DNA of 64,000 nt, taken from assembly GCA_027924645.1 (NCBI GenBank), contig BSBN01000445.1:7981001-8045000 (forward strand). Reading direction: 5' to 3'. The notes under the pieces were generated by a model. It saw only the letters and a list, made by a program, of their open reading frames with translations. It was not told the DNA's origin and searched no databases. The translations under genes and the position numbers were made by a program. Origin of the DNA: Cunninghamia lanceolata (lineage: Eukaryota > Streptophyta > Pinopsida > Cupressales > Cupressaceae). Position 1 is the first letter of the stretch. Every line of letters begins with the position of its first letter. Shown here one piece after another: positions 45,171 through 56,474 of this stretch.

Positions 45171-46880
45171 CTTGGGTTTAGGGGTATTATTTAGGGTTTA
45201 GGGTTTAGGGTTTTGGGGTTAGGGGTTAAGGTTTAGGGTTTAGGGTTTAGAGAGAGATAGAGGACCAATAGGGAGATATAGAGGAGACTGAGGGGAGAGA
45301 TAGGGAGATAGAGAGTGAGGGACATGGCCAGAGACATAGGGAGAGAGATTGAGAGGTAGAGGGACAAAGGTGAGAGGGAGAGAGGGGAGAGATAGGGAGA
45401 TAGAGGTTTAGGGTTTCTCAGGTTTAGGGGTTAGGGGTTAGGGTTTAGAGGCATTATTTAGGGTTTATAAAGAGAGAGGATGATAGGGAGATATAGAGGA
45501 GATTGTGGAGAGAGATAGGGAGATAGAGAGTTAGGCACATGGCCAATGACATAGGGAGAGAGATTGAGAGGTAGAGGGATGATAGGGGAGAGATAGGGAG
45601 ATAGAGATTTAGAGTTGCTTGGATTTAGGGTTTAGGGTTGCTTGGGTTTAAAGAGAGAGAGAGATTGTGAGGTAGAGGGATGATAGAGAGATGGAGATAA
45701 GGGAGAGATACCTAGAGATAGAGGTTTAGGGTTTAGGGGTTATGGGTTGCAAATTAGGGGCATTATTTAGGGTTGAGGGAATTAGAGAGAGAGACTTCTT
45801 TTGACATGCAACTGTAAACCCTAAATAATGCCCCTAAACCCTAACCCCTAACCCTAAAACCATAAACCCTAAATAATACTCCTAACCCATAAACCCTAAA
45901 CCTGAGAAACCCTAAACCCCTAAATCCTAAACTGCAAACCCCTAAACCCTAAACACTAAACCCAAGCAACCCTAAACCTCTATCTCCCTATCTCCCTATC
46001 TCTATCATTCCTCTACCTTTCAATATCTCTCCCTATGTCTCCAGCTATGTCCCTCACTCTCTATATCTCCCTATTGGTCCTCTCTCTCTAAACACTAAAC
46101 CTTAAACCTCTAAACCTTAACCCATAAACCATAAACCCTAAATAATGCCTCCAAACCTTAACCCCTAAACCCTAAACTTGAGCAACCCTAAACCTCTATC
46201 TTCCTATCTCTCCCTTTTCTCCCTATCTCTATCATCCCTCTACCTCTCAATCCTTCTCCCTATTTCTCTAGACATCTCACTCACTCTCTATCTCCCTATC
46301 TCTCCCATCTATCTCCTCTATCTCTCCTGATCTGTCTCCTCTCTCTCTCTCTCTCTATCTAGCTATCTCTAAACCTGAGAAACCCTAAACCCCTAAACTC
46401 TAAATCCAATCAACTCTAAACCTCTATCTCCATATCTCTCCCCTATCTCCCTATCTCTATCATCCCTCTACCTCTTCATCTCTCTCCCTATGTCCCTGTC
46501 CATGTGCCCCACTCTCTATCTCCCTATCTCTCTCCTTCATCTCCTCTATATCTCCCTATCATTCATCTCTCTCTATAAAACCTAAACCCTAAACCCTAAC
46601 CCCTAAACCTGAGAAACCCTAAACCCCTAAACCAAGTAACCCTAAACCTCTATCTCCCTATTACCTTTGTCCCTCTACCTCTCAATCTCTCTCCCTATGT
46701 CTCTGGCCATGTCCCTCACTCTCTATCTCCTTATCTTTCCCCTCAGCCTCCTCTATATCTCCCTATTAGTCATCTATCTCTCTCTAAACCCTAAACCCTA
46801 AACCCTAAACCCTAACCCCTAACCCCAAAACCCTAAATAATGCCCCTAAACCCAAGCAACCCCAAACCTCTCTCTCTCTC
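45170..46880. repeat. Foldback of telomere-like TTTAGGG repeats and GATAGGGAGA tracts
   Basis: From 45170 to about 45790 the plus strand carries TTTAGGG runs alternating with purine-only blocks (GAGAGATAGGGAGATAGAG). From about 45815 to 46880 the same units appear as CCCTAAA with CTATCTCCCTATCTCTC. Landmarks mirror exactly: GGACATGGCCAGAGACATAG near 45310 and its inverse near 46705. A composite unit of roughly 200-250 bp appears about three times in the left arm and four or more times in the right arm. The centre is a short unique stretch near 45800-45820. No gene is present. Confidence 0.85.
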
Positions 46881-47077
46881 TCTCTCATCAATGAAGGAAA
46901 TGAAAACAAAAAACTAGGACTCTCTCTCTCAATCCTCTCTTTCTATCGCTACTCTTCTATATGTATATCTCTCCATCTCTATATCCTCTCTCTATCTCTA
47001 CCCCTTTCTATCTCTATCTCTATCTCTATCTCTATCTCTATCTCTATCTCTATCTCTACCTCTCTCTCTCTCTCTCC
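46866..47077. repeat. CT-rich microsatellites, including (CTATCT)n
   Basis: A CTCTCT run at 46866-46888 and about nine tandem TCTATC hexamers at about 47005-47058, flanked by CTCTCT runs. These form the right shoulder of the foldback. Confidence 0.85.
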
Positions 47078-47923
47078 ATGCACATACTCATTAGGTAGGC
47101 TATTTTGCATATGGTGGTCATATCCTTTATGTCCAATCACCTCCAAACTTCACAAATAGACATAGAGCATAATTCTAAGCATCCTTCATAAAGACCACTT
47201 CTCTACATAGGTGCAACTAATACCACTTTTTCATTTTTCTCCACATTTAATGCTAATTCTTTTCTATTTTCCAAGTTCTACATGTGTCCAATTTGTATTG
47301 TTTGTCAAGTTTTTAGTCTAATTGTTAGTCCTAGCCCTCATGGTTATTAAAATGTTAGTATAGTTAGATTTATCCTTAGGTAACATTAATTTACACATTG
47401 TTGCACAAACAACCACACTAAAAAATAACCTTACCTAATTAAGGTTAACCTTTAAGGTACTTTCATTTGGTGAGCCTAACAGATCCAACTAGTTCAATCT
47501 TCTTATAGTCTATGCTTAGCCTTCCAAGAGAGTTCATGCCATGTTAACTTTCCATTATGTCCTCACTTTCCTCTTGCTAGTTGTAGTACTCTTATTTTCT
47601 AATCCTATCCCTATATCATACTATTGTTGTTGACTTTTCTTTCCATCTTCATCATCATAGTCCTAGTTATCCTATTTTGAGCCTACCATTTATCCTATCT
47701 TGTACTTCTTCTATTCATGTCAATTTTAATGAATGAGCCAAATTTTCCATAAATTCTTCTCCACTAAACCCTAGACCCTCACACAAATCCTTAATTTCCT
47801 AAGAAAAGCCCTTCCCCAAACATCATTTGATCATGTGGCTCCTTCCATCACTAGACAAGTGCCCCTACTTTCAATTATTCATCCAATACAATCCTAATGT
47901 CATAGCTCACATTCCCACACCTA
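47078..47923. other. Right interior of K, no gene recognised
   Basis: Moderately AT-rich, C-rich on the plus strand, with many stops in all frames. Nothing matches a family I know. It continues on the other side of element B at 55568. Confidence 0.5.
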
Positions 47924-47928
47924 CATTC

Positions 47929-49013
47929 TATTGATAACTGAGAGGGGGGGTGAATCAGTTATCTTAAATATTTTAGCTTTCTGAACTTTCTAAATAATTA
48001 GTGCAACATCAATTCAAACAAGCAAACATAACCATGAAATGGAAATACACATGACACAATATTTTTGATGTGGAAACCCTGTTAAGGGAGAAAGCCATGG
48101 GGTGATTAACCCAAGATATTATTCTCTGTTAGAAGAATAGAAATAACAATATGGCACTTGCCAATTAGGGCTCACTGCCCGAGCACACTGCTCACAAGAG
48201 GCTCACTGCCTATAGGAGATACACTGTCTACAAGAAAGGAAGATAACACAATGTTTGAACTGATGAGAAGCAACCACACATGCTGAGGTTCAGTTCTGGT
48301 TAAGCTCAATAGACTGATCTGCTGCACTTCATTCTTACTCTCTCTTGATGCAGTTGTACTTTCACATTCCGGACCTCTTCTACTATCTTCACTCTGCTTT
48401 TCTTCACACCACACAACACACCTCACACACATTCACATCTAAGTCAATCCTATATATATCCGTACAAGTGATTTCATCACCTTTCTAGTCGGCATCCGGA
48501 ACAGTCAATAAATTCCTCAACTCTGATCTGTCAGCTGAATCCTTGCACACCAAGTAATGTGGATCAAGCGTATACTTGTAGAGGTCATCAATCATGTCGG
48601 CCAAACATAACTTATGCGTTAAAAACCTTTTCCATCATCAGTAACATATCTGGAATAATGTCTGATGTTCTGCCAGTTAGTTCTTCCTCTGTTCACACTG
48701 TCACTTAGGACCCTGACACTCAAGTATTCATATCTCTTTATCCTTTCCACACCAGAGGCTCAAACCTTGGAATCTATCAGTCAAGATACTCCTCTTGACT
48801 TCCCCAAATCTGTACTTCATTGAGATACTTCTACTAGGAGATTTGGACCTGTCTGTCGGACCTTACTGACTGCTCTATTCTTGCTTATCGGACCTTAACA
48901 CTTCTTCAATCTGACTTCCGGTGAGGACCTATCATGTCTTGCGGATGTGTGGGATAACCTTTGTTGCCATCAATGATAACAATCATGAGTCCATATAGTG
49001 TCTCTTGCCAATA
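47929..49013 (-). repeat. 3' LTR of element B
   Basis: 1085 bp, homologous to 17746-18841 in reverse. Both terminal dinucleotides carry single changes (47930 and 49012). The conserved block with CAATTAGGGCTCACTGCC lies at about 48160-48230. Confidence 0.9.
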
Positions 49014-49165
49014 ATCTCCCCCTTTGGCATTGATGGCAACACTTAGTGAAAAATGACTAAGTGTCACACTATACTCCCCCTTGGCTAATGCTATGTCTCT
49101 ATGTATATTTTCTGAAGCTCCCCTTAGCTGGATTCCTCATTTTTCACTGCTCCTCACTCCCCCTT
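49014..49165 (-). promoter_or_regulatory. Polypurine tract array of element B
   Basis: On the plus strand these are pyrimidine runs: ATCTCCCCCTTT at 49014-49025, CTCCCCCTT near 49074, CTCCCCTTA near 49118 and CTCCCCCTTT near 49157. Four tracts, with the outermost touching the 3' LTR, as in A, C and G. Confidence 0.8.
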
Positions 49166-49254
49166 TGACATCGATGGAAAAGGGCAGGTCCGCACACCAA
49201 AATTTTCAAAATTTTAACTATACTTGTCCTCATAAGTATATACATATGGCATAC

Positions 49255-52200
49255 TTACATATACTGAAGTATGTCTGCAAAAGTTGTTTTCAATTGAATG
49301 AATTCTGTAGCCCAACTTTGCTTCATTATGTTGGATCATTGGTCCAGGCTATGATTTGAGCTTCTTTTATGGCTTCATGCATGGCCTCTAACTTAGGGAC
49401 AATTATCCCTCTGAGCTCACTCAACCTACTGATTCTATTTTTCTTCTCTTTTTCAAGCTTCTTAATTTCATTTAAAACTGCAACCATTTGACATTCTTGA
49501 TTTATTATGGATGTAGTAAGTGGATCAAAATTTTGAGAAAGTTTTATCAGTTTATCCTCCTGTTCTTTCATTTTCTTCTCAGTCTCCACTGTTGTTTTAG
49601 ACTGGGATATACAAAATTTGTATACATCACCTCCATCCTTAAGGGCATTTTCCAAACTTTTTATGCCAATACCCATAACTCTTCTATCATTTGATATTAT
49701 CCCTTGTAGCTCTGAGAATCTCTTATCCAAAAATTCTTTCCTGACCTTCTCCTCAGCTGATTTCTCTAGAGAATCAAAATGTTTGCTAACACTATTGACT
49801 AGAGTTTTGAGATTACCGGAGGAAGAGGCTGTGGGATCCTTCTGAAAAGATGGCATGATCTTTTCCAACACTCTGGATGCTACCTCTATAAGCTCATAGT
49901 CTTCCATGTGAGATTTTAGTAGTTTCTCTTTGGCCTTCGCATTTGCAAATGAAGCTATCTTCATTGTTTGTACCGGAGATAGAGAGTCAAAATTTAATGG
50001 CCCTTTTAGTAATTCCGGTTCATCCATCTCATTAGTTTCTTTTGTCAAGAAGTCCTTGACAAATTCTTCTTCTCTTCTGCAGTGTCACTTATGTTCTTTT
50101 CAGCTTGACTTCCTTCTTTACTTTTCACCTCTTTTTCTTTCTCCTTTATTATTTCTTCTTCTTTAGATCCGGGGTCAACAGAGGAATCTGGAGGAGAAAT
50201 GTTAGTCTGTTCATGGGCCACCTCTTTCGGAGCAAAGGATTCCAAGTCCTTAGTTGTTTCTGCACTAGTATTCATCACCTCTTCTGTCATTTTCTCAGTA
50301 GATTCTTCTGCAACACTTGTGGTCGAGGGATCAGTACCCAAGTCCTCTATAATTGGAATGTTGAATCTTTTGAATGCATTCTAAAGGATCTCTTCTATCT
50401 CTTTTGCAACTTTGTCAGTCTCTCCGAGCATAAGTTGATTCATCCTTGCTTTGCTCCTGAACTCATCCTTACAATCTTTGAAGATCATATTCATTTTCTT
50501 GGGATTGATTGAAGGATATAGCTGAATTGCTATCTGTTCCCAGATTTCTAGGTCTTTGGCTTGGGCATTGTTCTTTCTTATTTCTAGTTCCTTCTCCAAG
50601 CTTTTGGGGACCAAAGATATAATTTCAATAATGCTTTGTTGTAGATATTTAGGTACCTGACTATGGCATCTTGCAATATTTTCTGATCTGCTTCACCATA
50701 ATCATCATAGAACTCAACCATTGGCTGAAGATTTTCATCCATTGTGACTGATTTGATTATGTCATCAATGTGAAGAGTGGGTTTTTCAACATATTCCTCT
50801 ATCTTTTCTTCTTCCTCTTGACCGGTAGAGGGTTCACCAGATGTTTTCTTCTTTTTCTTTATTTTCTTGATTTCTTCATCAGATTCAGTCTCCTCTTCAT
50901 CCCTTTGACTAGCATAAGCCCTTGTGGCTTTTGTCTTTGTTCTTTTCTCTCCTTTGCCGGATGATTGTGCTTCCGATTTTGATGGCCTTGAGCTTTTGGC
51001 AGTGGTAGGTGTAGATTTCTTTGATGATCTGGTCCGGGTGGAAGATTTTGCTAGAACACTTTCCTTACTTTTCTTTTTTGCCTTTTTCTTCTCTTCCTCG
51101 ACCCTTTCCATCTTTTCCCTGTTGGCATCAAGTGCCTCCTTTGAGATGCCAAAGCCTTTGGCAACATCTTCAACTTCTTTTCTCACTTTCATCTTGATCT
51201 CTGGTTGTCTGAGTTCCACATGAATCTTTACACTTAGCTCCTCAAAGGTTCCAAATCTTTTTGCTTTGGGATCCTTGGGTTGACTAAGCATGTGTTGGAC
51301 ATGCAGCTCCACAAGTTTCTCATCCACCTCATACCCCATCGGCATGATACAGACTATCCTTGGTTCCACAACTTCCATTTGGCACTGATCATTTTCAACC
51401 ATAAAACAAATTGTATCCTTATACTTTTCAACTAGAGATTTGGGAATTCTCTCTCTTGCTTGCATCGAATTTTGGAAGTTCTTGAAATAACCCCACAGAG
51501 TTGTATTTCTTGTCTTGGCATCTCTAAACCCATGCAGATAGTCTCTTATTTGGATTGCAACAGGTCTGTCATTCTGCCAAACCCAACCACTTGATCTGGG
51601 CAACTCACTCATGAAGTAGAAAAATAGACACAATATCAGCCCACCATACTTGAAGGAATTTTTCTTATCCTTCTTGATCTTATGTAGATTCTCCAATAGT
51701 TGGTTTAGAAGAAGTTCACACAAGTCATAGTCAGCATTTTCTTTTAGCATTTGATAAGCTGTATAAATTGTAGTTCCCGGTACTGAATTTTCCCTACTGG
51801 AGTGATAAATTTTGTAACCAATTATCATGGATGTAAATTTGATATCCAGATCAGTGATATCTTCAATTGTCATAGCTCTCTTGTCAAATTTTGATCTGGT
51901 TGCATCACTCATTGTCTGATTCTTGACATATTTGAGAACGGGTATCCCACCGGATGAATGTAGACCAGTTACTGCCCTAATTGCATCTTTGGTAATCTTA
52001 AATGGTCTATTCAACCATAGGAAGTTATCATGTACTCTGCACAACACGTACCGGACCTATTTGTCTTCTTCAAAACAGGGTAAATGAATGTACTGTGCAA
52101 AATGCTTATCTCGGATGGCCTTGAACTGAGGTTTGAGCTCAAAAGAATCATCTATTAACTGATTGTGATAGATATCAGCCAGCTTAGATTCCCCAAATTC

Positions 52201-52368
52201 TTTAATATTTGCATGAATATATGCCCTAACATCTTCTACATGCAACACACCATGCAGAACACTGGAAAAAGCTCCTAGGGGATCTACTTCCAAGGATTTG
52301 TATGGATGTTTCTTGAATTTGGGGCGAGGCTTATCAAAGATCTTCACAATATTTGGAGCACCCATCAT
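49255..52368 (-). pseudogene. Element B ORF2, decayed homologue of the 1037-residue protein
   Basis: Read on the minus strand from MMGAPNIVKI at 52368 to the ADILQYM end at 49255. Clean stretches are 52368-52057, 52047-50584, 50614-50381, 50341-50045 and 50048-49326. A TGG-to-TAG change stops the first near 52055, and a CGG-to-TAG-type change stops the frame near 50381. Frameshifts occur near 50600 and 50045, and about 60 bp are missing near 49325. The best preserved part is residues about 105-590, including DNFLWLNRPFKITKDAI and TGLHSSGG. The basic linker and the coiled-coil C-terminus are also recognisable. It confirms that ORF2 is a family gene. Confidence 0.85.
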
Positions 52369-52833
52369 TCAAGGATTTACAGAGAGATATTTGATAACGG
52401 AGAATACCTTTTGTGCCTTTCAATTTCACAGAGTTAGCCGGATCGATTTCTGGATGAATTAACTTCTGCAAATGATCTTTGATGAGCTTGAAGAATTTTG
52501 TTGTAGAGCTTCTCTTTTCGTTTCTTCTTGAATGCAGAATGAACAAATGCTTAATGAGAAAACCCTTAAATGCTCCGCAAACCCTAATGTCAAGTTGCAA
52601 TAAATGCTTGACCTAAGTCATTTTGGTTTGCCTTATTCAGAAGGCTTGAAGAACCGGATCAATCTTGATCTTAAACATCTTGCGGATCTTCCAAATCTTA
52701 ACCATAGTTTATTTGGATGTTTCTCTTATGAACCCTTTAATCTGCAACTCGTCTTGTGCCAGTTCCGGCACTAATTGACTAGCTGGGGGGACAAGGTTTT
52801 CTTTGTGTCTCCCCCTGAGCCAGAGCTCACTTT

Positions 52834-54011
52834 TTAATTTTTGGAAGGAATATCAGCACCAGAGTCTGGTGCGGATCCATCCCCTACATTCTCTGTACTT
52901 TTCTTAACCCAAATCTTGTTCATCTCACTTTGAACTTCATTCGCATTCACTTTTTGTTTTCCCTTATCTTGATTCTGATTATTGTATACCGGACCTCTTT
53001 TGTCCTGATTCTTGCTTCTATAGAATTTTGCAATATGACCGGATCTATTGCAAATTTGGAAAACAACATTTCTTTGCATATTTGATTGATATCCTCTTGA
53101 TCTGCATTGATTAGCCATATGACCCATTCTATTGCATGCAAAGCATCTACCATTAAATGAATTGTTTATTTGCATATTTTTGCATTCATGAGATTTATGA
53201 CCATACCTTTTGCAGTTGAAACACTATCCGGAGAAGGATGTATTGGTCTGATTTATTCTCTTTCTGCACTGATTAGCTTTATGACCAAAGTTATTGTAGT
53301 TGTGGCAATATCTATTGAAGGGTGGATATCTTTGAGCATTAGGCTGTCTTACCAGAGGTCTTCTAGGCTTGTTCCTTGGATTTTCTGATCTAAGATTCTT
53401 CTGACCAGATCTAGAGCTTTCTCCTTTCTCATATCCTAGACCACACTTGTCATCTACACTCTTTTGACTTTCAAGAAGAACTTCAAGTTGAGCAGAACTT
53501 ATCTTGAATTTTTCTTTATATTCATTTGTTGTTTGAAGATCCCTTTTAAGAGAGACAATTTGATCCTCAAGTTTTTCTTCATAATCTTTAGCATCTTCAA
53601 GATCAGATTCAAGATGTCTGATAATTCTATCCATCTTGTGGTAATCTTCTGATTTCTCCTTGAGAGATTGTCTTAGATCATCTTCAATTTTTCTTTTCTT
53701 TTCAACCTCTTGGGTAAACTTCATAACTCCTGATTCCATTTCATGTCTTACTATAATGATTTCTTTTGATAACTTTTCACATAACTTAGTTTTCTCCTTC
53801 AGATCTTCATTTATATCATTGGCTTCACCTTGACTTGCCAATTGCTGAAGTAGCTCCTTTCTCTTTTTCATAGAGAGAATTTATCTTTTAGTTCTTTCAT
53901 GAAATCATCAGCCTGTTTGAGTCTTTCCTTTAATTCATTGACTTCAGAGTTTGACTGCTCAAGATCATCAAGGGCAGTGTTGAGTTTCTCCCTTAAACCA
54001 TATACATCCAT
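52834..54011 (-). pseudogene. Element B ORF1, coiled-coil/zinc-knuckle protein, broken
   Basis: It starts with MDVYGLREQL-type sequence at 54011 and ends DIPSKN at 52834. A 4 bp deletion near 53880 shifts the frame in the coiled coil. A TAG at 53226-53224 replaces the glutamine before the second knuckle (CAG in A). The first knuckle has lost a cysteine (CHNYNNFGHKANQC). Knuckle 3 is intact (CFACNRMGHMANQC), and knuckle 4 has F for the first cysteine and Y for the last. The same layout as in A supports four knuckles in the ancestor. Confidence 0.83.
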
Positions 54012-54060
54012 TTGAATTCCCAGATCTTCCTCAAGCTATTAGACTCTATTAGGAGGAACT

Positions 54061-54075
54061 TGGCTCTGATACCAA
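54061..54075 (-). promoter_or_regulatory. Primer-binding site of element B
   Basis: The plus strand reads TGGCTCTGATACCAA; the minus strand is TTGGTATCAGAGCCA, one base after the 5' LTR end at 54077. It is a perfect match to the plant initiator tRNA-Met type site used by Copia. Confidence 0.92.
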
Positions 54076-54076
54076 T

Positions 54077-55562
54077 TGTTGATAACTGAGAGGGGGGGTG
54101 AATCAATTATCTTAAATATTTCATCTTTCTGAACTTTCTTAATAATTAGTGCAGCATCAATTCAAACAAACAAACATAACCATGAAATGGAAATACACAT
54201 GACACAATATTTTTGACATGGAAACCCTGTTAAGGGAGAAAACCACGGGGTGATTAACCCAAGATATTATTCTATGTTAGAAGAATAGAAAAAACAATAT
54301 GGCACTTGCCAATTAGGGCTTACTGCCCGAGCACACTGCTCACAAGTGGCTCACTGCCTACAAGGGATACACTATCTACAAGAAAGGAAGATAACATAAA
54401 GTTTGAACTGATGAGAAGCATCCACACATGCTGAGGTTCAGTTCCGGTTAAGCTCAATAGACTGATCTGTTGCACTTAATTCTTACTCTCTCTTGATGCA
54501 GTTGTACTTTCACATTCTGGACCTCTTCTACTATCTTCACTCTGCTCTTCTACTATCTTCACTCTGCTCTTCTACTTTTCTTCACACCACACAACACACC
54601 TCACACACATTCACATCTAAGTCAATCCTATATATATATATATATATATATATCCGCACAAGTGATTTCATCACCTTTCTAGTCGGCATCCAGAATAGTC
54701 AATAAAGTCCTCAACTCTAATCTGTCAGCTGAATCCTTGCACACCAAGTTGTTAGTTGCCGTTGCACCAAAAGATTGACCTATTAATGCTTGATACAACC
54801 ACTTGACTTAACAAGCACGAGAGGCGGTTAAGCCCTTGTCACAAACCACCACAGTGCAGCGCTGAACAAGAAGACCAAGGGTCACACCTTGCAACAATCC
54901 CCCCCAGCGCAAGCGCGGGGTTTGAACCCATGACCTCGGCTCTGATACCAACTGTTAGTTGTCATTGCACCAAAAGATCAACCTATTAATGCCTGATACA
55001 ACCACTTGACTTAACAAGCACGAGAGGTGGTTAAGCCCTTGTCACAAACCACCACAGCGCAGCGCTGAACAAGAAGACCAAGGGTCACACCTTGCAACAC
55101 AAGTAATGCGAATCAAGCATATACTTGTAGAGGTCATCAATCATGTCAGCCAAACATAACTTATGCCTTAAAAACCTTTTCCATCATTAGTAACATATCT
55201 GGAATAATGTCTGATGTTCTGCCAGTCAGTTCTTCCTCTGTTCACACTGTCACTTGGGAACCCAACACTCAAGTATTCATATCTCTTTATCCTTTCCACA
55301 CCGAAGGCTCAAATCTTGGAATCTATCAGTCAAGATACTCCTCTTGACTTCCCCAAATCCGTACTTCACTAAGATACTTCTACTGGGAGATCCAGACATG
55401 TCTGTCAGACCTTACTGACTGCTCTGTTCTTGCTTACTGGACCTTAACAATTCTTCAATCTGACTTCCGGTGAGGACCTATCATGTCTTGCAGATGTGTG
55501 GGATAACCTTTGTTGCCATCAATGACAACAATCATGAGTCCATATAGTGTCTCTTGCCAACA
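54077..55562 (-). repeat. 5' LTR of element B, with a TRIM inserted
   Basis: Without the 355 bp insertion and its duplication it is about 1.13 kb. It carries a (TA)n expansion at about 54630-54652 and a tandem repeat of CTTCTACTATCTTCACTCTG near 54523-54570, neither present in the 3' LTR. Confidence 0.9.
54750..55099 (-). mobile_element. TRIM: 350 bp terminal-repeat retrotransposon in miniature
   Basis: Two 147 bp direct repeats (54750-54896 and 54953-55099) start TGTTAGTTGCC and end CCTTGCAACA, nearly identical. The target duplication CAAGT lies at 54745-54749 and 55100-55104. The 56 bp interior reads on the minus strand as GTTGGTATCAGAGCC (tRNA-Met primer site) next to one repeat and GCTGGGGGGGAT (polypurine tract) next to the other. 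No coding capacity. The empty site is preserved in the 3' LTR of B near 48550, which confirms the boundaries. Confidence 0.95.
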
Positions 55563-55567
55563 CATTC

Positions 55568-56224
55568 ATACACTCCATTCCCCCTATCGACACCATCATT
55601 GATAATCATTTAAAGGAGTCTCCCTTGAATAATCATTAAACCATGGATTATCCCATATCCCCGGCTTACACTTTCCTCACCTTTGAACCCTTAGAAGATG
55701 ACATTTAGCTATCCCCACCATTACCAATCACACTTTCTAGCAATCCCACATAAGACACCTTACTCATCACTTCACCTAGGTCATCACTAATTAAAACACC
55801 TCATTACTCCATTGAACCATACCCATACCACCTCTTTCTCACTCCACAACCTGTATTAATGCATGATTCACCCCATGACATGCTACATCTACCACAATGC
55901 CAATTCACTCTACCATCATTCTTCATATTATCTTATGAATCACATCCTTTCTTCCCATTCCTTAAGACATCATACCATGACACACATCCCTTCCTCCATT
56001 ACATCCTCCCTAACCCTTTCCCAACATTGATAGCCCACTACCCATGCCACCTCATTTTCATAACACATTTGACTATAACATTGTGACAACAATCATCACT
56101 CATCCCAACACCATACTCCACCATGTGACATTTATCTAACACGTATTCCCAATTATAATTATATCTACACAAAACTCAAGGTGTTGTAAGTACAATTAGA
56201 AGACCTTAACAATGTTTAAATGAT
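55568..56224. other. K interior right of element B, no gene recognised
   Basis: A C-, A- and T-rich stretch with frequent CATCAC/CACC motifs and no credible ORF. Similar in composition to 47078-47923, which it adjoined before element B inserted. Confidence 0.5.
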
Positions 56225-56395
56225 AGGTGTTAAATTAGGCACAACTACGTGCTAAATTAGGTGCACTTTGCGCCTCCTTTAGCACCCCAAAGAGATTACT
56301 TTATAGGTTTAAAGTCGGCACTAAAGTCAGCGTTAACTAGGTCGACTATAGCACTGACTAATGAATCAAAAACAAAAAATTAAAAATTCTCGCCA
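56225..56395. repeat. Right subterminal repeats of K, inverted relative to the left ones
   Basis: GTTAAATTAGGCAC, GTGCTAAATTAGG, TAGCACTGACT and CAAAAAATT occur in the order expected for the reverse complement of 44970-45060. Identity is moderate, indicating an old element. Confidence 0.6.
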
Positions 56396-56474
56396 AGTGT
56401 AGGGTGAAGACAATAGGTGACAAGTGCAAGAAGAGGAGGATTAGTGTTAGGGCATCCCTTATGAGTAGCAGAAA

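Larger units (their letters stand above)
47929..55562 (-). mobile_element. Element B: second copy of the pol-less two-gene family, decayed
   Basis: On the minus strand it has the same order as element A: 5' LTR (54077-55562), primer site, coiled-coil/zinc-knuckle gene, ORF2, four polypurine tracts and 3' LTR (47929-49013). The target duplication CATTC lies at 47924-47928 and 55563-55567. The left terminal TG reads TA, and the inner end of the same LTR reads TA for CA, both fitting cytosine deamination. No pol genes. A TRIM is inserted in the 5' LTR. Confidence 0.92.
44891..56470. mobile_element. Element K: probable CACTA-type DNA transposon remnant
   Basis: The left end is CACTACAACAAATCCC, matching the CACTAC ends of plant CACTA transposons, and it cuts off element H. 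The subterminal sequence at 44950-45170 is packed with GTGCTAAATTAGG and its inverse, as in CACTA elements. An inverted counterpart lies at 56225-56395, including TAGCACTGACT and CAAAAAATT in reverse order. The outermost right end is decayed and I place it only roughly near 56470. Element B is nested inside. No transposase is seen, so K would be non-autonomous. H does not resume on the right side, which weakens the model. Confidence 0.5.

Noticed and set aside
45170..46880. A chromosome end (telomere)
   Set aside because: The repeats are degenerate, mixed with GATAGGGAGA tracts, mirrored in both orientations and flanked by transposons on both sides, so they are interstitial.
48172..48432. An 86-codon ORF in the 3' LTR of B
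   Set aside because: Shadow frame of the conserved LTR block. The equivalent frames in A and C LTRs differ.
54626..54652. The (TA)n run as a promoter TATA element
   Set aside because: A simple microsatellite expansion present only in one LTR of B. The ancestral TATA-like site is shorter.
54897..54952. A tRNA gene in the TRIM interior
   Set aside because: Only a T-arm-like stretch and a primer-binding site are present. There is no acceptor stem, D arm or anticodon arm.
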